Shown here: positions 24,130 to 32,407 of the stretch, piece after piece
Numbering within the stretch: the stretch's first letter is position 1
Layout of the letters: each line of letters begins with the position of its first letter
NCBI GenBank assembly: GCA_013286075.1
Contig: JABDGJ010000002.1
Coordinates: forward strand, 1-64,000
Source of the DNA: Chlamydiota bacterium
Lineage (GTDB): Bacteria > Chlamydiota > Chlamydiia > Chlamydiales > Parachlamydiaceae
Direction: 5' to 3'
Length of the DNA: 64,000 nucleotides
Translations under genes and position numbers: made by a program
Notes under the pieces: generated by a model
Seen by the model: only the letters and a program-made list of their open reading frames with translations
What the model was told of the DNA's origin: nothing
Databases searched by the model: none

Positions 24130-25015
24130 GTAAAATGGGGTCATAGACTTGATTGCATTCTCTTTCAAAGAGAAGAATATCTTCTGCTGGGTGTCCCCAT
24201 CTTGTTCTTCTAGGAATCTTCTGATTGTACAGAAAATCTAAGTCGCGTGCCCAATAGTGATTGATTCGAAAAACGGTTACATGGTTCTCTGTCGTAAAGG
24301 GCCCATCCACCCTCTCAAAATTTTCATTGACTGCATATAATCCGGAAGAATAGACAAAATAGTGAGGATTAGAACAAGACTGTACAAATTTTGGTCTTAC
24401 AATGCTTTTCACATGTTTGTTTACGGGATGATCGAGTGGAGAGCGATACACTAATTCGCTGAGCATTTTTTCAGGGTATCGGATTTTTTCTTTATTCGAT
24501 GTGCCATACACAACCCAATTGACAACCACTCCTGCAAATTTTCCATATTTTTTAAGAACTGTAGGAATCGATTTTCCATTGGGGCAAAAGAGAAATTCGT
24601 CAGTGTCAAGAAAGGCGCACCATTTTGAAATATTCGTTAATCTGTGAACAGCGTCTGTGTAGGCTTCTACTTGTATTTTATTCCATTCTTCGACGGTTGT
24701 GTAGTTGTGTAACCAATCGACGACTGTGACAATGCCAGCTTTTTCATATTTTCTTAGAACTTGTTTATAATCGTCTGTGGAATTGTTATTATAGAGTAAA
24801 AAAAAATCAACCCCATTTTTTCGGTGGTGGTCGATCCATTCTTGCAAATAAGAAGCCTCATTTTGAAAAATTGCACATACAGACAGTTGATAGTAAGAAT
24901 CAGACAGTTGATAGTAAGAATCAGATGACTCATGGCGACGATGGGCATAGCCTTGCGCAATCAAGGTACAAAAAAAGATGAGGAAAATATACCAAATACT
25001 TTTCATCCGATGCAT
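24122..25015 (-). CDS. Exported GT92 (DUF23)-family glycosyltransferase
   Basis: This 297-residue protein has a signal peptide or N-terminal anchor (SIWYIFLIFFCTLIAQGYA) and then a GT-A fold. SVCAIFQNEASYLQEWIDHH is the family opening, FLLYNNNSTDDYKQVL follows, and WCAFLDTDEFLF holds the DxD-type metal site. The FRINHYWARDLDFLYNQK block near the end is typical of GT92 proteins. The family adds galactose or similar sugars in eukaryotes and bacterial envelopes. A 21-bp tandem repeat inserts a second SDSYYQL right after the leader. The gene follows lepB closely (5 bp) on the same strand. Confidence 0.85.
   Translation of the reverse strand: MHRMKSIWYIFLIFFCTLIAQGYAHRRHESSDSYYQLSDSYYQLSVCAIFQNEASYLQEWIDHHRKNGVDFFLLYNNNSTDDYKQVLRKYEKAGIVTVVDWLHNYTTVEEWNKIQVEAYTDAVHRLTNISKWCAFLDTDEFLFCPNGKSIPTVLKKYGKFAGVVVNWVVYGTSNKEKIRYPEKMLSELVYRSPLDHPVNKHVKSIVRPKFVQSCSNPHYFVYSSGLYAVNENFERVDGPFTTENHVTVFRINHYWARDLDFLYNQKIPRRTRWGHPAEDILLFERECNQVYDPILLK
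24880..24921. repeat. In-frame 21-bp tandem duplication
   Basis: CAGACAGTTGATAGTAAGAA plus T occurs twice without a gap, encoding SDSYYQL twice in the GT92 protein. Confidence 0.95.
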
Positions 25016-25020
25016 CCAGA

Positions 25021-26973
25021 TTACTTTTTAGAAAGTTTTGTAAAAATGGGTTTTTTAAGAGAGTAGCGATGGAATAAGAACCAAATAAGAGCAATTATAG
25101 CTGCGGTACCCCAAATCATTAGCCGAGGAAAAGTCAAAAGAGGGTAAGGTTTTTGATTTGGAATTCCCCATCGAGGTCCTGGAGGCCATATGATAAGAGA
25201 AGGAGCACCTTGTAAGTTTGCTTCAGGAATAGGGCCAAAATACCTACTGTCTTGGCTCATGGCGTGATTATCCCCTAAGGCTAAATAGTGTTTCTCAGGA
25301 ATATAAAGACCAAATGTTTTTATAAAATTTTTGTCTAATTGCCCTTCAGGAGTGATTGGTGGACCAGAATCTTTGAATGCCACGTAAGGGTTTTTTGCAG
25401 TGGATTTTTCCTCTTTTTTCTGTTCATTTGAGAGAAAATCAATAAGGATGGGGTCAGCTTTTTCCATGAGCAGTCCACCTAATGCATATAAATCTCCATC
25501 GCGAAAATAAATATATCGGCTTGGGAAAAAGGGTTGATTCCTACTATGTGGTTCTACTTGTGTGTTCATCTCTATCCCAATATTGAACAACTTTTGAATA
25601 TATGTGGGGTCAAATTCATAGATAGGATGATCGGGGGGAAGAAGAGATGCAATTCCTCCCCAACCAATTTGGTAGGCTTTACCAAAATAAAATTCGTATG
25701 TGCCGTCTGAAAGATGGTCAAGTGTAGGACTTGTAGGATAAAATTTGGTCCCTCCTTCCCGATAGGCACTTACTTGCCCATCACGTACTACGAATCGGCA
25801 GGTGTACATATGATTCATCAATGCGTGCAAATGTTTTTCTTGCAAAGGAATCACGGTGGAAAATCCTTTGATTGTCACACCCATTCTTTCAGATAATAGG
25901 GGAGAGGGGGCGGTTAAGCTTGGAGTGTGGCGTAACTCGAGATATAGGATCCCTTCAGGAAGTTCGTCTGGAACATAAGGGGTTATCGATTGCAGTTGTT
26001 CTTTGTTTAGTATTCTTGCGATGGCAAAGTTTTTTATTCCCCAAAAATCACTGTAAGTCTGGATTGTTGTGTGGGGATGACTTTGCGCCACAGGATTATC
26101 TTTTATCCACTCCTTTCCATCAAATATTTCTCCCTCTATCTTGTCTTTAAAAAAACGAAGTCTTCCAATGCCTTTATTAAAGTGGTGAAAAATAGCTTCA
26201 GGGACTGACCGCAGTCCTCCTGTATTGGTATAAGAGCGTCTTCCTTCAAAATTTGTGAAAGGAATATGTTCTATATGAGTTAGCCATGGATTATCGCGAA
26301 GTTCTACTAAATCATTTCCTTCTTGATCGTATCCATATATTTTTCCTCCATAAAAGTAGAGGGTATCTCCTGGTTTTCCCATGCATCGTTTAATGTATCG
26401 TTTTGTGTAGGGGAAAATCCACATGAACGTCGAATCAGAATTTAGATGAGCAATTCCATCGCCAGACCAAATAAATACACTTGCTCTTTGGACGAGATGG
26501 GGATCGAAATAAAAATGTTCTGTTTGGAGAGGAACATTAATGCCAAAAGCCGTTTTTGTGACAGTAAGATTATCTTGCTCTCGAAATGTTGGACGCATGG
26601 AACCGGTCGGAATTTCATATAGTTCAAACCAGACTTGACGGATGACGGTTGCAACTACTAGAGCGACTACAATTGCAATGATTGTTTCTATCAAGTAAGA
26701 AAAAATGCTTTTTTTGAAATGGGTGGAGTTAAATTGTTCCGCTTGACGAGCTAAAGAATGAGCTTCACTCCGATCTTTTCGGAGAATGGCCTTGTCTAGT
26801 TTATCTAGGAGCTCTTCCCATGAGCGAGTTACCTCTGCATTGAATTGTGTGTATTTTTTTTTATACCAAGAGTAAGAATTTTTTAGAATCTGACGGGAGG
26901 TTCTTAATGAATAGGTTCGTGTATGTTTAAATATCATGAGGGAAAACCATTTATGAAAAGAATGCACTATCAT
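25021..26973 (-). CDS. lepB: Signal peptidase I, chlamydial long form
   Basis: This 650-residue membrane protease removes signal peptides from exported proteins. A transmembrane helix (TIIAIVVALVVATVIRQVWF) precedes the catalytic serine in YEIPTGSMRPTF (S125). The general-base lysine lies in RYIKRCMGKPGD, and box E is ALGDNHAMSQDSRYFGPI. A second helix near the C-terminus (LMIWGTAAIIALIWFLFH) returns to the membrane. Ordinary LepB is 250-350 residues; the insertion of about 300 between boxes D and E is the chlamydial long form. A start at codon 13 (MIFKHTRT) is possible. Confidence 0.96.
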   Translation of the reverse strand: MIVHSFHKWFSLMIFKHTRTYSLRTSRQILKNSYSWYKKKYTQFNAEVTRSWEELLDKLDKAILRKDRSEAHSLARQAEQFNSTHFKKSIFSYLIETIIAIVVALVVATVIRQVWFELYEIPTGSMRPTFREQDNLTVTKTAFGINVPLQTEHFYFDPHLVQRASVFIWSGDGIAHLNSDSTFMWIFPYTKRYIKRCMGKPGDTLYFYGGKIYGYDQEGNDLVELRDNPWLTHIEHIPFTNFEGRRSYTNTGGLRSVPEAIFHHFNKGIGRLRFFKDKIEGEIFDGKEWIKDNPVAQSHPHTTIQTYSDFWGIKNFAIARILNKEQLQSITPYVPDELPEGILYLELRHTPSLTAPSPLLSERMGVTIKGFSTVIPLQEKHLHALMNHMYTCRFVVRDGQVSAYREGGTKFYPTSPTLDHLSDGTYEFYFGKAYQIGWGGIASLLPPDHPIYEFDPTYIQKLFNIGIEMNTQVEPHSRNQPFFPSRYIYFRDGDLYALGGLLMEKADPILIDFLSNEQKKEEKSTAKNPYVAFKDSGPPITPEGQLDKNFIKTFGLYIPEKHYLALGDNHAMSQDSRYFGPIPEANLQGAPSLIIWPPGPRWGIPNQKPYPLLTFPRLMIWGTAAIIALIWFLFHRYSLKKPIFTKLSKK

Positions 26974-27258
26974 ATCTCATTTCTTGTGAAATAACAACTT
27001 GTTTATTTTTCTATTTGATAGAAAATGAATAGAATATTTTGTGGAAAAATTGTTCATTTGTTGATCATAACTTTTTTCTTTTCCTTCAAAATAAAGGGGT
27101 AAAGACACAAAAATAGCTTTTGTGTAGAAAATTGCATTTTCTCTAACTAATTGTGAGTAAGAATATTACGGATTTTTAATAGAGGGAGATAGATTTGTAA
27201 ACGTATGTATTGGAGGGGTCTACAATCGCTTGTCGACAATTGTTTATAACTTGCTGTT

Positions 27259-28011
27259 TTACACCGAAGTGATTTCAAAATTTGGTATAGTAGAAGGGGG
27301 AAACAGTTTTATTGATTGGAGGTCATGACCGGAATCAATAATGCGAATAGTCGCTTTTCCTATCATACCCTTAATTTGTAACCAATAGGGAAAATAAGAA
27401 AGATAAGCTTCATCATCTTGGGGTAAATACATTTCGATGGTTTTTCCGGACAACTCTCCACCGTCTTTGGGCCATTTCGCTTGCCACGCATCAAAGAAAA
27501 CAGTTGGAATGAATTGCCCATTGACTACCATTTTTGGTTGCCAGAAATTTCGAGGATCATCTGCAACAGGGGAGACTTTTCCAATTTTTTTTCGGGCATG
27601 ATCGGGGATTTTTACAAACGTAAGGCGTAACAAGGTAGAGAGAAAATGATCCGTATCTGGAATTTCAAACCAATTTTTTTTTGTAAAGGAGTAATAACGG
27701 AGAAGCTGACCCGATTGCAAATCAATGTCATAGATTACCCAAGAGGAATGTTTGGGAGCACCTTGAGCCACCCATTTTTTCCAATCTGTCTCAGGAGAGC
27801 ATCTACTGCTCGGTATGGAAATTTCCTCAATCGTTACAGTGTTGCCCTGTCTATCGTGGATATGCATTAGAGTAACCGTTTTATTAACAAGAGCTACGAT
27901 ATAATCTCCAGATTGTGCTTTTGAAAAGTGATCTCGAAGGAAAAGGAGTTCAGACCGCAGGGATGTAGAGAAAAAGCAAAAAAACAATAAGAGGGAAAAA
28001 AAGGTTTGCAT
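27259..28011 (-). CDS. Conserved secreted protein next to lepB
   Basis: This 250-residue protein opens with a signal peptide (MQTFFSLLLFFCFFSTSLRS). The mature part is beta-rich with many aromatics (WKKWVAQGAPKHSSWVIYDI, NFWQPKMVVNGQFIP) and has no known catalytic motif. In Chlamydiaceae a secreted protein of about this size (CT021 in C. trachomatis) follows lepB, so this is probably its counterpart; that rests on position and length. The last seven codons lie in the dispersed ACCGAAGTG repeat, and an inverted copy lies just upstream of the start. Confidence 0.7.
   Translation of the reverse strand: MQTFFSLLLFFCFFSTSLRSELLFLRDHFSKAQSGDYIVALVNKTVTLMHIHDRQGNTVTIEEISIPSSRCSPETDWKKWVAQGAPKHSSWVIYDIDLQSGQLLRYYSFTKKNWFEIPDTDHFLSTLLRLTFVKIPDHARKKIGKVSPVADDPRNFWQPKMVVNGQFIPTVFFDAWQAKWPKDGGELSGKTIEMYLPQDDEAYLSYFPYWLQIKGMIGKATIRIIDSGHDLQSIKLFPPSTIPNFEITSV
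27263..27285 (+). repeat. Dispersed repeat ACCGAAGTG...CAAAATTTGG, copy 2
   Basis: ACCGAAGTGATTTCAAAATT plus TGG overlaps the 3' end of the secreted-protein gene. It forms an inverted pair with 28105-28127. Confidence 0.65.
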
Positions 28012-28104
28012 GAGATTATTTTATAACAATAGGTTCTCGAATTGCAAGTTTTTCGCTTTTCTTTTAAGATTCGGGTAGAAACAATGGACCTCTAATATCC
28101 AAAA

Positions 28105-28127
28105 CCAAATTTTGAGTTCACTTCGGT
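28105..28127 (-). repeat. Dispersed repeat ACCGAAGTG...CAAAATTTGG, copy 3 (inverted)
   Basis: On the minus strand the site reads ACCGAAGTGAACTCAAAATT plus TGG. It lies 4 bp upstream of the 28132 gene start and bounds the secreted-protein gene on its other side. Confidence 0.65.
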
Positions 28128-28131
28128 ATAT

Positions 28132-28440
28132 ATGAAATTTATCACTTCTTGTATCGCCATTCTTTGTCTATTATCGGAATTGAAAGCATTTTCGCGAGAA
28201 AATGAATTACAAGGCGTTGATCAGAAAATTAAACAATTAGAGCATCAATTAAAGACAAGCCAACTTCACACAATGCAGGAAAGGGTCGAAGGGCAAGATT
28301 TCATGATCGCTGATTGGGACGCATATGGGGGAGAGGTTGAAATGATTCGCCAAAGAGAAATGAGGGAAAATAAACTAAAAGAGGAGCTTAATTTGTTGAA
28401 GGGCGAAAGAGACCAATTGCTCAAACCCCAACCTCGTTAA
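28132..28440 (+). CDS. Small secreted coiled-coil protein
   Basis: This 102-residue protein has a signal peptide (KFITSCIAILCLLSELKAFS) and then a charged helical region. Heptad-like leucines occur in QKIKQLEHQLKTSQLH and again in KLKEELNLLKGERDQLL. No enzymatic motif is seen. It lies 5 bp before pncB, so it is probably co-transcribed with the NAD-salvage genes, although no functional link is evident. Confidence 0.65.
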   Translation: MKFITSCIAILCLLSELKAFSRENELQGVDQKIKQLEHQLKTSQLHTMQERVEGQDFMIADWDAYGGEVEMIRQREMRENKLKEELNLLKGERDQLLKPQPR

Positions 28441-28445
28441 GGTTT

Positions 28446-29915
28446 ATGTCTTCATCCTTTTATGATCAACCCCAAGCATTGCTCACCGACTTTTATCAAT
28501 TGTCAATGGCTTATGGATATTGGAAGGCGGGACTCGATAAAAAAGAATCAGTTTTTCATCTTTTTTTTCGAAAAATGCCTTTTAAAGGGGGATTTACCGT
28601 TGCAGCTGGTCTAGAGAGGGTAGTTCGTTTTCTAGAAAAATTCGCTTTTGAGTCATCCGATCTTGCTTATTTAGAAACTATCCAAAAAGAAAACGGAGAA
28701 CCTTTTTTTGAAAAAAAATTTCTCGATTATTTAAGCCATTTGCGATTTACAGGAAATCTCGATGCCGTTCCTGAAGGGACGGTCGTTTTCCCTTATGAAC
28801 CTCTTGTCCGGGTGCAAGCTCCCCTTGTGGAATGTCAATTACTTGAAAGTCCTCTTCTTAATTTAATTAATTTCCCGACGTTGATAGCCACAAAAGCAGC
28901 CCGTATATGCATTGCTGCACAAGGAGAACCAATTATGGAATTTGGTTTGCGAAGAGCACAAGGAGTAGATGGGGCTCTTACTGCAAGTCGATCTTGCTAT
29001 ATTGGGGGATGTGATTCTACTTCAAACGTTCTAGCGGGAAAGTTATTCGGAATTCCGGTAAAGGGGACTCATTCACATAGTTGGGTCATGGTATTCGATG
29101 ATGAGTTGGAATCTTTTCAGGTATATGCTAAACACCTTCCCGATAATTGCATTTTTTTAGTTGATACGTATGACACTATTGAAGGGGTAAAGAAGGCCAT
29201 TCAAGTAGGAAAGACACTCAAAAAACAGGGAAAAAAACTGCTGGGTATCCGTCTCGATTCAGGGGATCTCGCTGATTTAAGTATCCGCAGCCGAAAATTA
29301 CTCGATGATGCCGGATTTCAAGATGCCGTTATTGTTGCAAGCAATGAGTTGGATGAAATGATCATCAACGAGCTTAAAAGGCAAGGAGCTAAAATTACCA
29401 TTTGGGGTGTGGGGACGAACCTAGTCACAGCAAAAGATCAACCCGCTTTAGATGGAGTCTATAAATTGTCTGCTATTCGAGATCCTGGAAAGAAATGGAA
29501 ATATAAGTTGAAATTATCTGAACAAATGTTAAAAATTTCCAATCCTGGAATACTTCAGGTAAAACGATTCTATTCGGATGGGGAAAATATAGCAGATATG
29601 ATTTATGATATAGAAATGGCCCCTTCGGATGATTATCACATTGTGAATCCTTTCGATTCCACACACGTCCGCGTTCTTAAGAAAAATGTTTCAAGTGTAG
29701 ATCTTTTGTTGCCAATTTTTGAAAAAGGACGATGCGTATATTCTTGTCCTCCCTTACGAGATATTCGAGAATATACACAAAAAGAATTGAAGAAATTTTC
29801 TGTTGGAATAAAAAGATTTTTAAATCCTCATGTGTATGTAGTCGGATTGGAACAAAACTATAACAATGTAAAAATCCAATTGATCCAGAATATTCGCCGT
29901 TCCATCGAAGAGTAG
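28446..29915 (+). CDS. pncB: Nicotinate phosphoribosyltransferase
   Basis: This 489-residue enzyme joins nicotinate to phosphoribosyl pyrophosphate in the Preiss-Handler NAD salvage route. Family blocks are clear: LLTDFYQLSMAYGYWKAG (13-30), FRKMPFKGGFTVAAGLE, EFGLRRAQGVDGALTASR with the conserved RRA, GIPVKGTHSHSWVM with the catalytic histidine, and LGIRLDSGDLADLS in the PRPP site. Length is normal for the long bacterial form. It is followed 2 bp later by pncA, which supplies its substrate. Confidence 0.96.
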   Translation: MSSSFYDQPQALLTDFYQLSMAYGYWKAGLDKKESVFHLFFRKMPFKGGFTVAAGLERVVRFLEKFAFESSDLAYLETIQKENGEPFFEKKFLDYLSHLRFTGNLDAVPEGTVVFPYEPLVRVQAPLVECQLLESPLLNLINFPTLIATKAARICIAAQGEPIMEFGLRRAQGVDGALTASRSCYIGGCDSTSNVLAGKLFGIPVKGTHSHSWVMVFDDELESFQVYAKHLPDNCIFLVDTYDTIEGVKKAIQVGKTLKKQGKKLLGIRLDSGDLADLSIRSRKLLDDAGFQDAVIVASNELDEMIINELKRQGAKITIWGVGTNLVTAKDQPALDGVYKLSAIRDPGKKWKYKLKLSEQMLKISNPGILQVKRFYSDGENIADMIYDIEMAPSDDYHIVNPFDSTHVRVLKKNVSSVDLLLPIFEKGRCVYSCPPLRDIREYTQKELKKFSVGIKRFLNPHVYVVGLEQNYNNVKIQLIQNIRRSIEE

Positions 29916-29917
29916 TC

Positions 29918-30544
29918 ATGAAAGCTCTCCTTATCGTAGATATGCAAAATGACTTTGTTCCTGGCGGATCATTACCAGTCGTAGAGGGGGATCGAATCCT
30001 CCCTTTAATCGATGAGATGGTTCATTATCCTTTTGATCTCATTCTTGCTACTAAAGATTGGCATCCATCTGATCATGTGAGTTTTGCTAGCAATCACTCG
30101 GGTAAAAAACCTGGAGATGAAATTGCAATTGGGGGATTGAATCAAACGTTATGGCCAGTGCATTGCGAGCAAGGAAGTTGGGGAGCAGAATTTGTTTCCG
30201 GATGGGATACGACTTGCGTGGACAAAGTATTCTACAAAGGGACAAATCCATTTATTGATAGCTACAGCGCTTTTTTTGATAATGGACATTATCAGGCTAC
30301 TGGTTTGGAATTTTATCTTCGCGATAAGGGAGTTAATACACTCTTTTTTGCTGGATTGGCTACAGACTATTGTGTAAAGTTTTCTGTTCTCGATGCTTTG
30401 CAGTTGGGTTTTCAATCATATGTTATCGTTGATGCCTGCAAAGGAGTCAACCTTCAACCTAATGATTCCGAACAAGCATTGGAATACATGCAAAAAGGGG
30501 GAGCCATTCTCCTTTCTATCAAAGATCTAAAGGAGATTATATGA
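29918..30544 (+). CDS. pncA: Nicotinamidase
   Basis: This 208-residue enzyme hydrolyses nicotinamide to nicotinate. The isochorismatase-like fold carries the catalytic triad: D8 in LLIVDMQNDF, a lysine in VFYKGTN (K107) and the nucleophile cysteine in LATDYCVKFS (C152). Metal ligands fit D47 and H49 (KDWHP) and H82. Together with pncB it forms a complete route from host nicotinamide to nicotinate mononucleotide. It overlaps the next gene by 4 bp (ATGA). Confidence 0.96.
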   Translation: MKALLIVDMQNDFVPGGSLPVVEGDRILPLIDEMVHYPFDLILATKDWHPSDHVSFASNHSGKKPGDEIAIGGLNQTLWPVHCEQGSWGAEFVSGWDTTCVDKVFYKGTNPFIDSYSAFFDNGHYQATGLEFYLRDKGVNTLFFAGLATDYCVKFSVLDALQLGFQSYVIVDACKGVNLQPNDSEQALEYMQKGGAILLSIKDLKEII

Positions 30545-32091
30545 ATACCAAGTTGAAATATTTTAGATTGTTTCTTTTTGTTCTTTTTCTGGTTAGATGG
30601 GACCCTGCTTATTCGGAAGAAAAGGGAGAAAAAGCTTCTAAATCTACAGAAACTGAAGCAGACAAAAAATCTTGCCAAGAAAAAGAAGAATATAACGAAA
30701 CAAAACATCGAATTATCGTACAAGGGCAGTCCATTGACTATACAGCTGTAGCAGGAACTCTTATTCTCAATAATGACAAGTGCCAGCCAAAAGCAAGTAT
30801 GTTTTATATCAGCTACACGAAGGACGGAGAAGAAGCAAAATCGAATCGCCCGATTACATTTTGTTTTAATGGAGGGCCTGGATCTTCTTCCATTTGGTTG
30901 CACCTTGGTATACTAGGTCCCAAGAGAGTGGATCTCAATGAAAATGGAGATGCTTTACCCCCTTATCATTTAACTGACAATGAATTTTCTCTATTAGATA
31001 CAACCGATTTAGTGTTTATAGACCCCATATCAACGGGATTCAGTCGAGCAATTCCTGTAGGAGAAGCAGACAAATACTATGGAACACAAGAAGACATCAA
31101 AATCATAGCAGAATTTATCCGATTGTATATCACCCGTTTTCATCGTTGGGAATCACCTAAATTTATTGTGGGTGAAAGTTACGGCACAACCCGAGCAGCT
31201 GCTCTAGCTGGATATTTGCATGATAATATGTATATCTACACGAATGGATTAGTCTTTATTTCCACCGTGCTCAATTTTCAATCTATAGACTTCGCTGCGG
31301 GAAATGATTTACCTTATCTTCTCATTTTGCCAAGTTATACTGCTACAGCGTGGTACCACAAAAAATTATCAGCCCCCTTGCAATCCAATTTTTTGGATAC
31401 TTTTCAAAAAGCAAAAGAATTTGTTATTAATGAATACTCTTTAGCTCTCTTTAAAGGAGATGCACTATCTTCTTCCGAAAAAAAATACATTGCGAAACAA
31501 ATTGCTCAATTCACTGGATTAACACCAGAATATGTAGAAAGGAGCAATTTGCGAATTGATACTTCCCATTTCACAAAAGAGTTATTGCGGAATGAAAAGA
31601 GAACTGTAGGACGATTTGATAGCCGTTTTAAAGGAATAGATGCAAATCTTGTGGGAGAATATTTTGAATATGACCCAAGCCTCGATGTGATTATAGGAGC
31701 ATTTACATCTACTTTTAATCAATATGTAGCAACCGAATTACAGTGGAAAAAAGAAGAGCCGTATGAAGTTCTTGCCGAAATTTATTCCAAATGGGATTAC
31801 GGCAGTCGGAACCAATATCTAAATGTAGCGGAGACGCTTCGAAGTGTCCTCACAAAAAATCCCTTTTTGCGCACATTTGTTGCCAATGGGTATTTCGATC
31901 TTGCCACTCCTATTTATGCAACAGAGTATACTTTTAATCATTTAGGACTCGATCCGACACTGCTCAACCATATTACCATGAAGAATTATGATGCAGGTCA
32001 TATGATGTACATCTATCGGCCGTCCTTAATCCAATTGAAAAAGGACCTAACACAGTTCTACCACGACACGTTAGAGGATCAGAATAAATAG
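30541..32091 (+). CDS. Exported serine carboxypeptidase (peptidase S10)
   Basis: This 516-residue protein has a signal peptide (FRLFLFVLFLVRWDPAYSEE), a charged lysine/glutamate-rich linker, then the S10 fold. FCFNGGPGSSSIWLHLGILG is the oxyanion block, IVGESYGTTRAAALAGYL holds the catalytic serine, FVANGYFDLATP the aspartate, and YDAGHMMYIYRP the histidine. S10 enzymes remove C-terminal residues at acidic pH, which would fit a vacuole. Its 4-bp overlap with pncA makes it the last gene of this operon. Confidence 0.92.
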   Translation: MNTKLKYFRLFLFVLFLVRWDPAYSEEKGEKASKSTETEADKKSCQEKEEYNETKHRIIVQGQSIDYTAVAGTLILNNDKCQPKASMFYISYTKDGEEAKSNRPITFCFNGGPGSSSIWLHLGILGPKRVDLNENGDALPPYHLTDNEFSLLDTTDLVFIDPISTGFSRAIPVGEADKYYGTQEDIKIIAEFIRLYITRFHRWESPKFIVGESYGTTRAAALAGYLHDNMYIYTNGLVFISTVLNFQSIDFAAGNDLPYLLILPSYTATAWYHKKLSAPLQSNFLDTFQKAKEFVINEYSLALFKGDALSSSEKKYIAKQIAQFTGLTPEYVERSNLRIDTSHFTKELLRNEKRTVGRFDSRFKGIDANLVGEYFEYDPSLDVIIGAFTSTFNQYVATELQWKKEEPYEVLAEIYSKWDYGSRNQYLNVAETLRSVLTKNPFLRTFVANGYFDLATPIYATEYTFNHLGLDPTLLNHITMKNYDAGHMMYIYRPSLIQLKKDLTQFYHDTLEDQNK

Positions 32092-32113
32092 GTCTAATAA
32101 CGGAAGTGAATGA

Positions 32114-32344
32114 TCAGGATTCTAATAACTCTAATATTTGATCAAGAGGTAATTGATCAAGATATGGCAGTAGAGATTCCGCTCTCTCTTCTCTATCATC
32201 TTGTTTTCTTATTTTCTGATAGACAGCAGAAGTTCTTTTCTCTCTCTCTTCAGTAATAGAGAAGTCAGAGTTAGGTTGCTTTTGGCCAACCCTTTCCACT
32301 CTATCTGTTTGTTTTATCGGAGTACTTAATGGCGTAATGAACAT
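32114..32344 (-). CDS. Small hypothetical hydrophilic protein
   Basis: This 76-residue frame begins MFITPLSTPIKQTDRVERVG and ends with a leucine-rich helix (ESLLPYLDQLPLDQILELLE). The middle is charged and probably unstructured. No known motif is present. It lies downstream of rho on the same strand, with a 38-bp palindrome between them. I give moderate confidence that it is expressed. Confidence 0.45.
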   Translation of the reverse strand: MFITPLSTPIKQTDRVERVGQKQPNSDFSITEEREKRTSAVYQKIRKQDDREERAESLLPYLDQLPLDQILELLES

Positions 32345-32361
32345 ATTTTCTCCTATGAATG

Positions 32362-32399
32362 AATATGAATCTATCTCGATATCGAGATAGATTCATATT
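32362..32399. terminator. 38-bp perfect palindrome after rho
   Basis: AATATGAATCTATCTCGAT and its exact reverse complement meet without a spacer. The site is 9 bp past the rho stop. A TTTTAG run follows on the plus strand only, so a hairpin terminator would work better for plus-strand transcripts from the carboxypeptidase operon. Confidence 0.5.
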
Positions 32400-32407
32400 T
32401 TAGAATA

